Below are positions 1 through 6,886 of a stretch of DNA of 39,220 bases, one piece after another. The stretch comes from Microcaldota archaeon (GTDB lineage: Archaea; Micrarchaeota; Micrarchaeia; Micrarchaeales; CABMGC01), in contig JAGWHH010000003.1 in NCBI GenBank assembly GCA_028866935.1, positions 1 through 39,220 on the forward strand, read 5' to 3'. A program made the translations under genes and the position numbers. The notes under the pieces were generated by a model that did no database searches, was not told where the DNA came from, and was given only the letters and a program-made list of their open reading frames with translations. Every line of letters begins with the position of its first letter. Position 1 is the stretch's first letter.

Positions 1-259
1 ACTTTGGGAAGCGTATCGAATAGCTAATCAATATTACTGCAAGAGCAGCAACGAAGTAAACCAGGTTTATCGATTCAAATGCCTTTACAAAGTTTGGGAG
101 CCCGTCTTGCCATACTGCATATATCGCTATGGCAACGAAAACCACGAAACTAAAGAATAGGATGAAGAAGACTGCAGAACGAGCAGATTTTATTGCCTTG
201 CTGTAGTCTTTTTTGTTTTTTATCGTATCCAGATTTGTTACAATGATTTTATCAGGCAC
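1..259 (-). CDS. Membrane protein, N-terminal part (flippase-like/UPF0104 type?), cut by window edge
   Basis: An open frame runs from a GTG at 259 off the left edge (86 codons seen). An in-frame stop lies two codons upstream of the GTG, which supports this start. The residues seen comprise a charged N-terminus with KNKKDYSKA, a hydrophobic helix (SAVFFILFFSFVVFVAIAIY), a short loop, and a second helix beginning INLVYFVAALAVILISYSIR. This pattern of two early helices, the second ending in an Arg-containing turn, resembles the start of the flippase-like (YbhN/UPF0104, glycosyltransferase-associated) membrane family; this is a family-level impression only. It starts 9 nt after the taw1 stop on the same strand, so it is probably co-transcribed with taw1. 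Function is not assigned. Confidence 0.6.
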   Translation of the reverse strand, partial: MPDKIIVTNLDTIKNKKDYSKAIKSARSAVFFILFFSFVVFVAIAIYAVWQDGLPNFVKAFESINLVYFVAALAVILISYSIRFPK

Positions 260-268
260 GTAAAATCA

Positions 269-1297
269 CTATTTCTCAAACCTTATTATCCTGCTCTTTG
301 CAGCCTGTTCATCGCTGCACAGCAGTACGATATTGCTGCTCTCATGATAATCGGTAACCAGGTAGCCCGCTTCCTTTGCAATCTCATTTGCAAAAGCCTT
401 CACTTCCTCCATGCTCGGCATCTTTGTATAGGACAGGTTGCGTTTCTCGTTCCTTGCTCCTCCCACAAAGACAAAACCCTTCACCTCAACATAATGGGGC
501 CTGCCTCTTTTTATCAAATCTGCATAGCCTTTTGCATCAACCATGTTTTCATCCCTGATAAGGGTGAGCCTGAATACTCTTCTTGTTGGAAGAGAGCAGA
601 ATACCTCAAGGAACTTCATGAAACTATCCCATGCGCCAATGGTCTTGGGCCTTGTTATGCGCTCATAGGCCTCCTTGTTCGGGGCCTGTACTGACACGTA
701 AAGCTGCGTAGGTAGAGTTGTAAGGCTCTTTAGCGCATTCACCATTGTGCCGTTTGTAACAAGGAACGTGCTTATCTTTCTTTTATGGAATGCTGCAATC
801 AGCTCATTCATCTTAGGATAAAACAAAGGCTCTCCAGTAAGGGAAAGTGCAACATGCGCAGGATCATTAGCCTGCTCCCATATCTTGGGATTGACCTTTT
901 CATTGCCTTTGTACCCGCTTATTATGCGCCTGTGCTCCTTTACAAGCCCCTCGACTATCATCTCAGGGTCATCCCACTCCTTAAGCGCATTGATCTCATT
1001 CCACTTGAAGCCTTCCTCCTCAGGTATTATCCTCCAGCAGAAAGTGCAGGCAAGGTTGCATCCTATTGCAGGAGTGGCCTGTATGCACCTCCAGCTGCGT
1101 ATTCCATAAAACCTGTGCTTATAGCAGGTTCCCTCACCCTTCAGGCTGCTTGCCGTATATGCACATATCTTTGTTGCCGAATGGCTCCCCACAAAGTGGT
1201 ATCCCTGCTTTTTCATCATTGAGGCAAGCTCGCCAGGCATGTGCACGTTTTGAGGGCTTACCTGTTGCTGTACTGCTTTCGAAGTCATAAGCGTCAC
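269..1297 (-). CDS. taw1: tRNA 4-demethylwyosine synthase Taw1 (radical SAM)
   Basis: Taw1 builds the tricyclic 4-demethylwyosine at m1G37 of tRNA-Phe from pyruvate using two iron-sulfur clusters. Counting from the GTG at 1297, the radical-SAM motif CNLACTFC gives C80, C84 and C87. Three further cysteines, C45, C58 and C71, are spaced 13 and 13 apart, as in Methanocaldococcus Taw1, and would hold the second cluster. Downstream motifs LSLTGEPLFYP and FLVTNGT are typical of the family, and the length (342 aa) is normal. The start is uncertain: TTG 1312, GTG 1297 and ATG 1288 are all in frame. A TATA element on the minus strand (1317-1324) places GTG 1297 at the leaderless distance, so I prefer it. 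The N-terminal membrane-protein gene follows 9 nt later. Confidence 0.93.
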   Translation of the reverse strand: MTLMTSKAVQQQVSPQNVHMPGELASMMKKQGYHFVGSHSATKICAYTASSLKGEGTCYKHRFYGIRSWRCIQATPAIGCNLACTFCWRIIPEEEGFKWNEINALKEWDDPEMIVEGLVKEHRRIISGYKGNEKVNPKIWEQANDPAHVALSLTGEPLFYPKMNELIAAFHKRKISTFLVTNGTMVNALKSLTTLPTQLYVSVQAPNKEAYERITRPKTIGAWDSFMKFLEVFCSLPTRRVFRLTLIRDENMVDAKGYADLIKRGRPHYVEVKGFVFVGGARNEKRNLSYTKMPSMEEVKAFANEIAKEAGYLVTDYHESSNIVLLCSDEQAAKSRIIRFEK

Positions 1298-1316
1298 AAG
1301 ATAATGATTCAACTAA

Positions 1317-1324
1317 AAATATAA
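1317..1324 (-). promoter_or_regulatory. TATA box of taw1
   Basis: Minus-strand TTTATATT preceded by GGA. It lies about 25 nt upstream of GTG 1297, which would make taw1 leaderless. Confidence 0.5.
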
Positions 1325-1417
1325 ATCCTTAGAAACAAATGGCCGCTGCCAGGTGCACTGCTCCATATTTAAGCTTATACAAAAACATCGACTTTGGGAC
1401 AAAAATAGTCAATCATC

Positions 1418-1426
1418 TTTTATAAC
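1418..1426 (+). promoter_or_regulatory. TATA box of the small membrane protein gene
   Basis: TTTTATAAC on the plus strand. Transcription would start near 1446-1448, at the ATT proposed as start codon of the following gene. Confidence 0.55.
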
Positions 1427-1447
1427 CAAATAGACCTCCTTTCCAAC

Positions 1448-1708
1448 ATTTCCGGTACAGGAAGCCCACAGCTTACTAGCCTAGACTATGGCAGCTGTGC
1501 TGTGGTGTTCGGCGTATTTACTGCTGTAGTGGAATTCGTATTCGGGCTTGTGGGCTTCTTTAGCGGCCAGATACTGGCAGCTTTGGTGGGCCTTGTAGTT
1601 AGCACCATCATAGGTCTGATCGCAGGATTGATCGGAGGACTGCTGTTTGCTATACTCTACAACTTCATCGTAAGCAGGTATGCAAAGATAACCGCGCAGA
1701 TGCAGTAA
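1448..1708 (+). CDS. Small two-helix membrane protein (probable non-AUG start)
   Basis: Protein of 86 aa if begun at ATT 1448, or 68 aa from the first conventional start, GTG 1502. It has two membrane helices (VVFGVFTAVVEFVFGLVGFF and a Gly-rich second one) and ends YNFIVSRYAKITAQMQ. Small prokaryotic proteins of this general type often have a VFG...Y segment near the start of helix 1, preceded by a short polar stretch, and a GG..A.LYN segment at the end of helix 2. Here the matching polar stretch (LTSLDYGSCA) lies upstream of GTG 1502. No ATG, GTG or TTG is in frame upstream, and the TATA box at 1418-1426 puts the transcript start at about 1448, so a leaderless ATT start is proposed. The role is unknown. 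Confidence 0.55.
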   Translation: MSGTGSPQLTSLDYGSCAVVFGVFTAVVEFVFGLVGFFSGQILAALVGLVVSTIIGLIAGLIGGLLFAILYNFIVSRYAKITAQMQ

Positions 1709-1735
1709 GCCCAAGATACGCAGGACTGATAGCTT

Positions 1736-1743
1736 TTTATAAG
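1736..1743 (+). promoter_or_regulatory. TATA box of the 1763 gene
   Basis: TTTATAAG; the T of TATA is 25 nt before the ATG at 1763, the leaderless spacing seen repeatedly in this window. Confidence 0.6.
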
Positions 1744-1762
1744 CTAAGTTAGCTAATCCATT

Positions 1763-2647
1763 ATGGATGCAGTAGATGTCATAAAAAACACATTCAAGGC
1801 GTTAAAAACACATCCAATATATGTGGTTCCATTCCTTGCATATGCATTAGTACTTGGCATGCTTGTTCTTGCGCTCATCGTACTACCACTCCTATCTTTG
1901 TCTGGCGCAGGCACTTCGGGCCCAACACTTACGCACAGCGCTGCGCAGATAGTGGCAGTATTGGGGACACTCATACCCGGCTTAATAATCTTATTTGTAG
2001 CAATCATACTTTTCAGCCCAGTCATAAGCGGAATGTATGTGTATCTGGTCTCTAAATGGAATGAGAATCAGGTATCTTTATCAGATGCATTCAATGTTTC
2101 ATTGAACAGGGTTGTTGATCTGCTTCTCTACATGATCCTATATGGTATAGTGTCAATAGCTGTATTCGGGATAGCTTTCTCACCATTTATTGCCTCTCTG
2201 ATCGGCATCGCTGCAAATTCCGCATTAACCTCCTCGTCTTCTGTACCCTCAAGCAACAGCGCCGCTGTTGTAGGGCTCCTGTTTAGTCTTGGGATATCGG
2301 TCATACTCGCTGTTATTGCAGCGCTAATAATGGGGCCCTTATTCTATACTGCAATTCCAATAGTGGTCATTGAAAAGAAAGGCCCAATAAACGCTTTGAA
2401 AGCAAGCATAGAAATAGGCAAGAAAGACTTCTTTGGGATACTTGCGCTAATGGTGCTATCTGGTATAGTCACTCTTATTGTAGAGTTTATTCTGAATATA
2501 ATAAACATAATCCCGATAATCGGAACAATAGTTTTCATCATAGGCTACATATTCATTCTTACATTTACCATGATGATACCTACAATGTACTACATAACAT
2601 TGGTACAAAAAAGCCCTAAGCCCGCAAAGCCAAGCCCAAAAAAATAA
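1763..2647 (+). CDS. Multi-pass membrane protein, unknown function
   Basis: Protein of 294 aa with about six hydrophobic segments. The N-terminus, with an amphipathic VIKNTFKALKTHP segment followed by a membrane helix, resembles archaeal membrane proteins of the DUF4013/DUF7847 or GlpQ-membrane-domain type, in which such a segment precedes paired helices. The central part has a Ser-rich extracellular-type loop (ALTSSSSVPSSNSAA). A second repeat-like unit (GPINALKASIEIGKKDFFGIL) echoes the N-terminal one, suggesting internal duplication. The tail is Lys/Pro-rich (KSPKPAKPSPKK) and probably cytoplasmic. A TATA box 25 nt upstream of the ATG supports this start. The splicing endonuclease gene begins 21 nt downstream with its own ribosome-binding site. 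Confidence 0.75.
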   Translation: MDAVDVIKNTFKALKTHPIYVVPFLAYALVLGMLVLALIVLPLLSLSGAGTSGPTLTHSAAQIVAVLGTLIPGLIILFVAIILFSPVISGMYVYLVSKWNENQVSLSDAFNVSLNRVVDLLLYMILYGIVSIAVFGIAFSPFIASLIGIAANSALTSSSSVPSSNSAAVVGLLFSLGISVILAVIAALIMGPLFYTAIPIVVIEKKGPINALKASIEIGKKDFFGILALMVLSGIVTLIVEFILNIINIIPIIGTIVFIIGYIFILTFTMMIPTMYYITLVQKSPKPAKPSPKK

Positions 2648-2668
2648 TTTTGCAACGGGTGGGGATAC

Positions 2669-3820
2669 ATGATACTCATAGAGTACACTAAACATAACTT
2701 CGTAGTAAAGGACCAGTCCAGCGTAGACGTACTCAGGCGCGGCCATTTTGGAAAAGTAGGCAAACAATCACTTGTTTTGTCTCCAGAAGAGGCGCTTTAC
2801 CTAATTGACATGCGAAATGCGCAGTGCAAACATAATGCAACTGCTCTCTCTTTCAATGACGTTGCCGCAAAATTCTGGAAAACCCCAAAGTTTGCTGCAC
2901 GTTACTTCACATATAAGGACTGGAGGGACAGGGGACTGGTCATAAAACCAAGCATTCAGACTGGCGCATCAGGAAGGGGCCAGACAAAAGAGTATCCGCA
3001 ATCAGAGCTTAAGCTTGGCGACTACCCGATTAAGGGAACATTCTTCAAGTCAGATCTTATTACGGTGTTAGACGAGAGCGAAGAGGCAAAGTGGCTATAC
3101 GATGAACTATGGTTCGGGCAGTACGGATCTTACAAGGCAGCAGACAGGGGCAGGCTCAACAAGCTTGACATATACGAGACGGTTTTCCTACTCTCGAAAG
3201 GCGCGCTTAAGCTTGATAATGTCACCAAAAATGAAGTAATCAAGCTAGCCTCAGGCAGAAGGCGAGATTTCCAGCAGCTGTATAACGTTTACAGTGATTG
3301 GAGGTCAAAAGGCTACGTGATCAAGACCGGATTCAAGTTCGGAACACACTTCAGGGTGTACTTCCCCGGAGCCAAACCAGCAGGAGACAACAATTCATCA
3401 TGGGTCCATTCAAAGCACGTTATACACGTATTTCCAAAAGAGGCAAGATTACTCATATCCGAGTGGGCCAGAGTCATAAGAGTAGCGCATTCCGTAAGGA
3501 AGACGTTCATACTTGCAGTGCCCGGCACTCTTAGGGGCAGCGCTGTCCATCTAGACTACAATCTGTACCACAGAAAGGGCGGCGATGCTGAGGTTCCTGG
3601 TAAGGACATGCCAAGGTATGCGATGCTGTCACTTAGCGAAGAGGAGTACATAGGCGGCAGCGGGTTCGCATCAGCAATTAAGGAAGCAAAGGACAAGAAG
3701 CTGGAACTCATACTTGCAATTGCAGACAGAGAAACAGCAGTTACATACTACAAAGTAAAGCAGGTAAAGCTTAGGGGCAGCACGAACGAGTATTACGAGA
3801 TAGACTGGATGCAGCCATAG
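2669..3820 (+). CDS. endA: tRNA-splicing endonuclease, three-unit fused type
   Basis: Cleaves bulge-helix-bulge motifs in precursor tRNA and rRNA to release introns. The 383-aa chain is about twice the usual alpha subunit and reads as three units. Residues 1-115 form a degenerate N-terminal unit (YFTYKDWRDRGLVIK) without catalytic residues. Residues 116-285 form a complete unit with the catalytic triad Y231 (FRVYFPG), H247 (WVHSKHVIHVF) and K278 (RVAHSVRKTFILAV). Residues 286-383 form a second C-terminal nuclease-like fold (LELILAIADRETAVTYYKV) lacking the triad. This matches the epsilon-2 dimeric enzymes described from ARMAN archaea. A ribosome-binding site, GGTGGGG, precedes ATG 2669. A tRNA with a non-canonical intron lies at 12566-12660. 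Confidence 0.92.
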   Translation: MILIEYTKHNFVVKDQSSVDVLRRGHFGKVGKQSLVLSPEEALYLIDMRNAQCKHNATALSFNDVAAKFWKTPKFAARYFTYKDWRDRGLVIKPSIQTGASGRGQTKEYPQSELKLGDYPIKGTFFKSDLITVLDESEEAKWLYDELWFGQYGSYKAADRGRLNKLDIYETVFLLSKGALKLDNVTKNEVIKLASGRRRDFQQLYNVYSDWRSKGYVIKTGFKFGTHFRVYFPGAKPAGDNNSSWVHSKHVIHVFPKEARLLISEWARVIRVAHSVRKTFILAVPGTLRGSAVHLDYNLYHRKGGDAEVPGKDMPRYAMLSLSEEEYIGGSGFASAIKEAKDKKLELILAIADRETAVTYYKVKQVKLRGSTNEYYEIDWMQP

Positions 3821-3890
3821 TTTTGCCAAAGAATAATAGTGGAACTCCAACTCGGACTGGTATAGCCCCATACCTCCGACGAATATCAAG

Positions 3891-3900
3891 ATTTATAAAT
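3891..3900 (+). promoter_or_regulatory. TATA box of the PRC-barrel gene
   Basis: ATTTATAAAT, 38 nt upstream of ATG 3932. The predicted transcript has a short leader containing a GAGGCG ribosome-binding site, in contrast to the leaderless genes nearby. Confidence 0.55.
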
Positions 3901-3931
3901 ACTATCTGAGCACTATTACTGAGGCGAAAAC

Positions 3932-4213
3932 ATGAAACTTTCTGAAATATATAGGATGGACATATATAGTGATGCAGGACAGTACCTTGGAGAAGTGCAA
4001 GACGTAATAATAGACCTAGAGCGCGGAGAAGTAAGCAGGCTGCTCATGGTTCCTTGGAAGAACGCAAAGAGCGACACAAAGTCAACTTTGAGGAACAAGT
4101 CAATACTTTACAAGAATGTCAAGAATGTAAGCGATGTAGTGCTCGTATCTTCACCTCTTGTAACTGGATCACAGGACGCAAAGAAGGAAGAAGTCGACGA
4201 CCTCTCAAGGTAA
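3932..4213 (+). CDS. PRC-barrel domain protein
   Basis: Protein of 93 aa. Residues 1-75 form a PRC-barrel (MKLSEIYRMDIYSDAGQYLGE, then VQDVIIDLERGEVSRLLMVP), the small beta-barrel shared by RimM, photosynthetic reaction-centre H subunit and many stand-alone archaeal proteins. The tail (DAKKEEVDDLSR) is charged and probably disordered. Stand-alone archaeal PRC-barrels have been linked to RNA metabolism and, in haloarchaea, to cell division (CdpB proteins); which applies here cannot be told. It has its own promoter and ends immediately before the convergent dcd gene (stops abut at 4213/4214). Confidence 0.85.
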   Translation: MKLSEIYRMDIYSDAGQYLGEVQDVIIDLERGEVSRLLMVPWKNAKSDTKSTLRNKSILYKNVKNVSDVVLVSSPLVTGSQDAKKEEVDDLSR

Positions 4214-4750
4214 TTAGAGCTTCTTAGGAAGGAATATCTCTCTCTGGTTCAGGTAAGTGCCCTTATAGGCATTCCTGACCCTATTCAGAGTAGTTGCAAA
4301 TATTACGTGTGCGAACCTGACCTCTGGACGCAGCAGTATTGCAAACTTGCTGCTATTGAATACTTCAAGCGTTACAGTTCCGGCAAATCCTGCATCTATT
4401 ATTGTTGGGGGCATGAAAAGGCCATGTCTCGCCCATGTGCTTCTAAGCTCAACAAATCCTATCAGATTATCCGGAAGCCCGACAAACTCCATTGTCGACA
4501 AAAGAACCTGCTCCTTTGGCTGAAGTATTATCTCCTTCACGTTCTTCTCCAGTACGTACTCTTCCTTGAGAGTCTCAGGATCAGAAGGATCAATAACAAA
4601 ATCAGCACCCCTCTTTGGGTTATGCCTCGCCACTTCGTTAGATAGGCGCATGTCAAGCCCATTCTCCCTTATTATCTCCTTCTTGAATGGCTCTACGATC
4701 AATCTTTTGTCATTTATGAAACCTTCAAGGTCAAAGTCAGACAATATCAT
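4214..4750 (-). CDS. dcd: dCTP deaminase / dUTPase family protein
   Basis: Deaminates dCTP to dUTP (bifunctional homologues continue to dUMP), feeding thymidylate synthesis. In 178 aa the trimeric dUTPase-like fold is recognisable: ELRSTWARHG (R103, S104, R108) is the nucleotide-binding segment, and IDAGFAGTVTLEVFN carries the general base E129. The C-terminal QREIFLPKKL is shorter than in many homologues. I cannot distinguish mono- from bifunctional enzyme by eye. It lies 12 nt downstream of tmk on the same strand, forming a pyrimidine deoxynucleotide operon. Confidence 0.9.
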   Translation of the reverse strand: MILSDFDLEGFINDKRLIVEPFKKEIIRENGLDMRLSNEVARHNPKRGADFVIDPSDPETLKEEYVLEKNVKEIILQPKEQVLLSTMEFVGLPDNLIGFVELRSTWARHGLFMPPTIIDAGFAGTVTLEVFNSSKFAILLRPEVRFAHVIFATTLNRVRNAYKGTYLNQREIFLPKKL

Positions 4751-4762
4751 TTATCCACCATG

Positions 4763-5401
4763 TTAAACGCTAATCCCATTTTTGCTCAGGGTGTCAAGCA
4801 TTTTCTTATGCACTTCCTGTACTGGAAGGGTTCCATCTATCTTTACCCATTTTGAGCTGTAGCCCTCCTTAAGCATCCTCTCATACACCCCTTTCACATC
4901 GCGCTGATAGTTTGTATTACGCTCATTCTTATCAATAAATCCCTTCTGCTTTGATTTCCTGTCAGCCACTATCTCTATGGGTATATCAAGGTAGAAAATC
5001 ACATCAGGCGCGTTTGAGTTCATCAAGTCAACAAGATCCTTTGCCCTTTCGTAATCAAATCCGCCAGCACACTGGTAAGCGATCGTTGAGTAGTAATACC
5101 TGTCTGTTATAACTACAATGCCTTTGTCAATCTGTTTCTTTATGTCTGTGCCATCCTTCACCTTGTCAGCAAGGTGCAGGAGGATAAGCTCATCAACATT
5201 CAGTTTAAGGTGGCCGTTCAGGTACCTGTCTATCATCTTTCCATAATCCGAATCGTAGTCAGGGTATGTATAGATCTTAGATTCAATGCCCTTTTCCCTC
5301 AGAGCCTTCGCAAGCAGCTCGGCTTGGGTGTGCTTTCCAGCTCCGTCAATGCCCTCTATGCATACCAAGACGCCTTTCACAATATCCCCAAAATAAGTCA
5401 T
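4763..5401 (-). CDS. tmk: Thymidylate kinase
   Basis: Phosphorylates dTMP to dTDP. The P-loop is GIDGAGKHTQ. The DRYYYSTIAYQ segment is the DR(Y/F) motif that positions the dTMP base, and YLDIPIEIVADRKSKQKGFID contains the LID region. The frame stays open to 5455, but ATG 5401 is the best start: it lies about 23 nt from a strong minus-strand TATA box, which fits a leaderless mRNA, and places the P-loop at the usual distance from the N-terminus. The dcd gene follows at 12 nt, and together they supply dTTP precursors. The Lys-His in the P-loop (usually Lys-Ser/Thr) is a mild oddity; the following Thr can still bind magnesium. Confidence 0.93.
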   Translation of the reverse strand: MTYFGDIVKGVLVCIEGIDGAGKHTQAELLAKALREKGIESKIYTYPDYDSDYGKMIDRYLNGHLKLNVDELILLHLADKVKDGTDIKKQIDKGIVVITDRYYYSTIAYQCAGGFDYERAKDLVDLMNSNAPDVIFYLDIPIEIVADRKSKQKGFIDKNERNTNYQRDVKGVYERMLKEGYSSKWVKIDGTLPVQEVHKKMLDTLSKNGISV

Positions 5402-5417
5402 AAGTAAGTGGTGCCAT

Positions 5418-5428
5418 AAATATAAAAA
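5418..5428 (-). promoter_or_regulatory. TATA box of the tmk-dcd operon
   Basis: Minus-strand TTTTTATATTT, about 23 nt from ATG 5401. The same AT-rich interval also serves tRNA-Glu, transcribed in the opposite direction. Confidence 0.6.
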
Positions 5429-5466
5429 GATAAGTTTATCTATCAACAAGTACAACTTACTACTAC

Positions 5467-5544
5467 GCTCCTATCGTCTAGTCCGGCCAAGGACGCGGGG
5501 CTTTCAACCCTGCAACTCGGGTTCAAATCCCGATGGGAGCACCA
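5467..5544 (+). tRNA. tRNA-Glu (UUC)
   Basis: Complete cloverleaf. The acceptor stem GCTCCTA pairs with TGGGAGC (one G-T pair). The D-stem is GTCT/GGAC. The anticodon stem CGGGG/CCCTG encloses loop CTTTCAA with anticodon TTC at 5503-5505. The T-arm is TCGGG TTCAAAT CCCGA. The discriminator is A5541 and CCA is encoded at 5542-5544. No intron is present. It is transcribed away from tmk. Confidence 0.96.
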
Positions 5545-5686
5545 AAGTCGACCCATATTCTTGTGATGGACACGTTAACCGCGCCGCAGATGGGTATTCG
5601 GCTTCACTTAGCAAGAAGTGCGCGCACAATTCCTCAAGATGCAGGCCACTGATCTTGTTTTCTGGTTAAGGGCCTGTAAAATGGGT
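5545..5686 (+). other. Non-coding interval with several paired segments; possible structured RNA
   Basis: No credible ORF lies between tRNA-Glu and the convergent peptidase gene. Several complementary segments stand out: GACCCAT (5550-5556) with ATGGGTC (5681-5687), an alternative pairing of ACCCAT with ATGGGT near 5590, a CACTT...AAGTG hairpin near 5605-5620, the palindrome GTGCGCGCAC, and CAGGCC...GGCCTG near 5641-5676. A box-C-like GTGATGG and a box-D-like CTGA occur but not in convincing register. It could be a small RNA co-transcribed with tRNA-Glu, or chance pairing. Confidence 0.25.
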
Positions 5687-6580
5687 CTAAATCCCTATCA
5701 GTACAAGGACAATGTTTCCAAAGGCCAGAGATATTAGCACACCAAAAAGTATGAAAAGCGAGAATGGCACCGAGTCCCTGTATACTGGCAGCTTCCTTTT
5801 CACGCCTTTCAATGCCTTGAGCGCTTCTGTTGTTGCCAAGCGCCCAAATCCCCTGTATTTTCCTTTGAAGAATTTTATCTCGCTTTCTTTCATGAGGTTA
5901 AGCGCGAGCATGTCCCCGAGCTCAAGCTGGCTAGGGTAAAGCATCTTTGTCATTCCGTTGTAAATATCCTTTTCAAAAAGTATCGTAACGAAAGATGAAA
6001 CCGCCAGAACAACAACAAGCGCCACGGAAACAAGCTTTACTCCGTACGCATAAGTGAATATGTATGCAAATGCAAGATAAGCAATAAGCAGTGTTACTGC
6101 CATCATAACACTCTTCTTCTCAGGTTTTTGCAGCTTCATTCCCGCGAATATGCGTTTTACAAGTATGTAATAGATAGGCATGAATATCAGCGCAGTATAT
6201 CCGGCAGCTATGATAACCGAGAGCACAAACGGTATGTTTAACTGGGGCGAGCTTGTATAGTACGGTGCCATGCTCTGCACAGGCAGGACAAGAGAGACGA
6301 ATACAAGCTCTAGCACATCCCCCCCGCCCAGGAAACCCATCTTGTAAATTACAAATCCAACAAGCGCGATTATTACAGCAATCAGCAGATCCAGATATAT
6401 TGTGTTATAATTGTATACAAGGGCTATAATCAATCCGATTACAACCGTAGCGTAGACTAAAATATCCGGAACATTTCTCTTGTTAAAGACGTCGAATACG
6501 GCGTATACAAGCGCCACAATGATAAGAACTCCTATCTGAATCGGAAACTGGCCAATCATACAACCAACTATTAGCTGCAT
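5687..6580 (-). CDS. Archaeal prepilin peptidase (A24, GxGD aspartyl protease)
   Basis: Membrane aspartyl protease that trims class III signal peptides from archaellins and type IV pilins. Counting from ATG 6580, the catalytic pair is D30 in YAVFDVFNKRNVPD (the family D...IPN/D motif) and D88 in GFLGGGDVLE (GxGD). Several hydrophobic helices follow. A cytoplasmic stretch (KFFKGKYRGFGRLATTEALKALKG) and a final helix pair extend it to 297 aa, longer than minimal FlaK/PibD. A TTG at 6607 is in frame, but an ATAGATATAA element just inside places ATG 6580 at leaderless distance, so I prefer 6580. A pilin-like candidate substrate lies at 13509-14015. Confidence 0.85.
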   Translation of the reverse strand: MQLIVGCMIGQFPIQIGVLIIVALVYAVFDVFNKRNVPDILVYATVVIGLIIALVYNYNTIYLDLLIAVIIALVGFVIYKMGFLGGGDVLELVFVSLVLPVQSMAPYYTSSPQLNIPFVLSVIIAAGYTALIFMPIYYILVKRIFAGMKLQKPEKKSVMMAVTLLIAYLAFAYIFTYAYGVKLVSVALVVVLAVSSFVTILFEKDIYNGMTKMLYPSQLELGDMLALNLMKESEIKFFKGKYRGFGRLATTEALKALKGVKRKLPVYRDSVPFSLFILFGVLISLAFGNIVLVLIGI

Positions 6581-6672
6581 AATCTTAATATTATATCTAT
6601 AAGCCAATCTTCAGGCCCCGCGGCGCACATTCGTCGGAAGTATGCAGTAAAGAAAAAATTTTCGTAGAAAAG

Positions 6673-6681
6673 ATTTATATA
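6673..6681 (+). promoter_or_regulatory. TATA box upstream of the 6717 small ORF
   Basis: ATTTATATA preceded by an A-rich stretch. Predicted transcription start is near 6700-6705, within or just after the palindrome at 6692-6707. Confidence 0.5.
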
Positions 6682-6691
6682 TGAGCAAATT

Positions 6692-6707
6692 CTCTATATC
6701 TATAGAG
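6692..6707. promoter_or_regulatory. Inverted repeat between TATA box and small ORF (possible operator)
   Basis: CTCTATA-TC-TATAGAG: perfect 7-bp arms around 2 bp, directly over the expected transcription start. The position suits a repressor site. The adjacent winged-helix gene is one candidate binder, although its own repeat has a different sequence. Confidence 0.4.
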
Positions 6708-6716
6708 TTGTAGCAA

Positions 6717-6848
6717 ATGGCTGGCAAACAGTTCTTATTGTCAGGATGGCACGTAGCATTGCCAATGCCAGTTATAGCTAAGCCTGTATACGATATGGTA
6801 TGCAGGAATATAGCAATAACATTTTACAACTATAATAAAGTTGCATAA
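6717..6848 (+). CDS. Small ORF, 43 aa, unknown
   Basis: Begins MAGKQFLLSGWHVALPMPV and ends NKVA, with a stop at 6846-6848. A TATA box (6673-6681) and a palindrome precede it, with an approximately 12-nt leader. It contains no recognisable domain; residues 13-28 are moderately hydrophobic. Its last codons overlap the left arm of the inverted repeat that controls the downstream winged-helix gene. Support comes only from the promoter and open frame, so it could be a non-coding leader. Confidence 0.35.
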   Translation: MAGKQFLLSGWHVALPMPVIAKPVYDMVCRNIAITFYNYNKVA

Positions 6849-6886
6849 GAGCAGCTTTTAAAAAAACACTGTTTGGTGCTCTTATG
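6844..6886. promoter_or_regulatory. Perfect 10-bp inverted repeat enclosing the TATA box of the winged-helix gene
   Basis: CATAAGAGCA (6844-6853) and TGCTCTTATG (6877-6886) are exact inverse complements, 33 bp centre to centre (about three helical turns). Between them lies TTTTAAAAAA (6856-6865), the TATA-like element placed 25 nt before ATG 6884. The right arm covers the start codon. This is the layout expected for autoregulation by a dimeric winged-helix repressor that blocks TBP/TFB. Confidence 0.6.

Noticed and set aside
5545-5686. Possible 5S rRNA (pieces such as GACACGTTAA and AGTGCGCG recall 5S)
   Set aside because: The conserved GAAGTTAAGC block is not present and no terminal helix I of 5S length can be drawn; kept only as an undefined structured interval.
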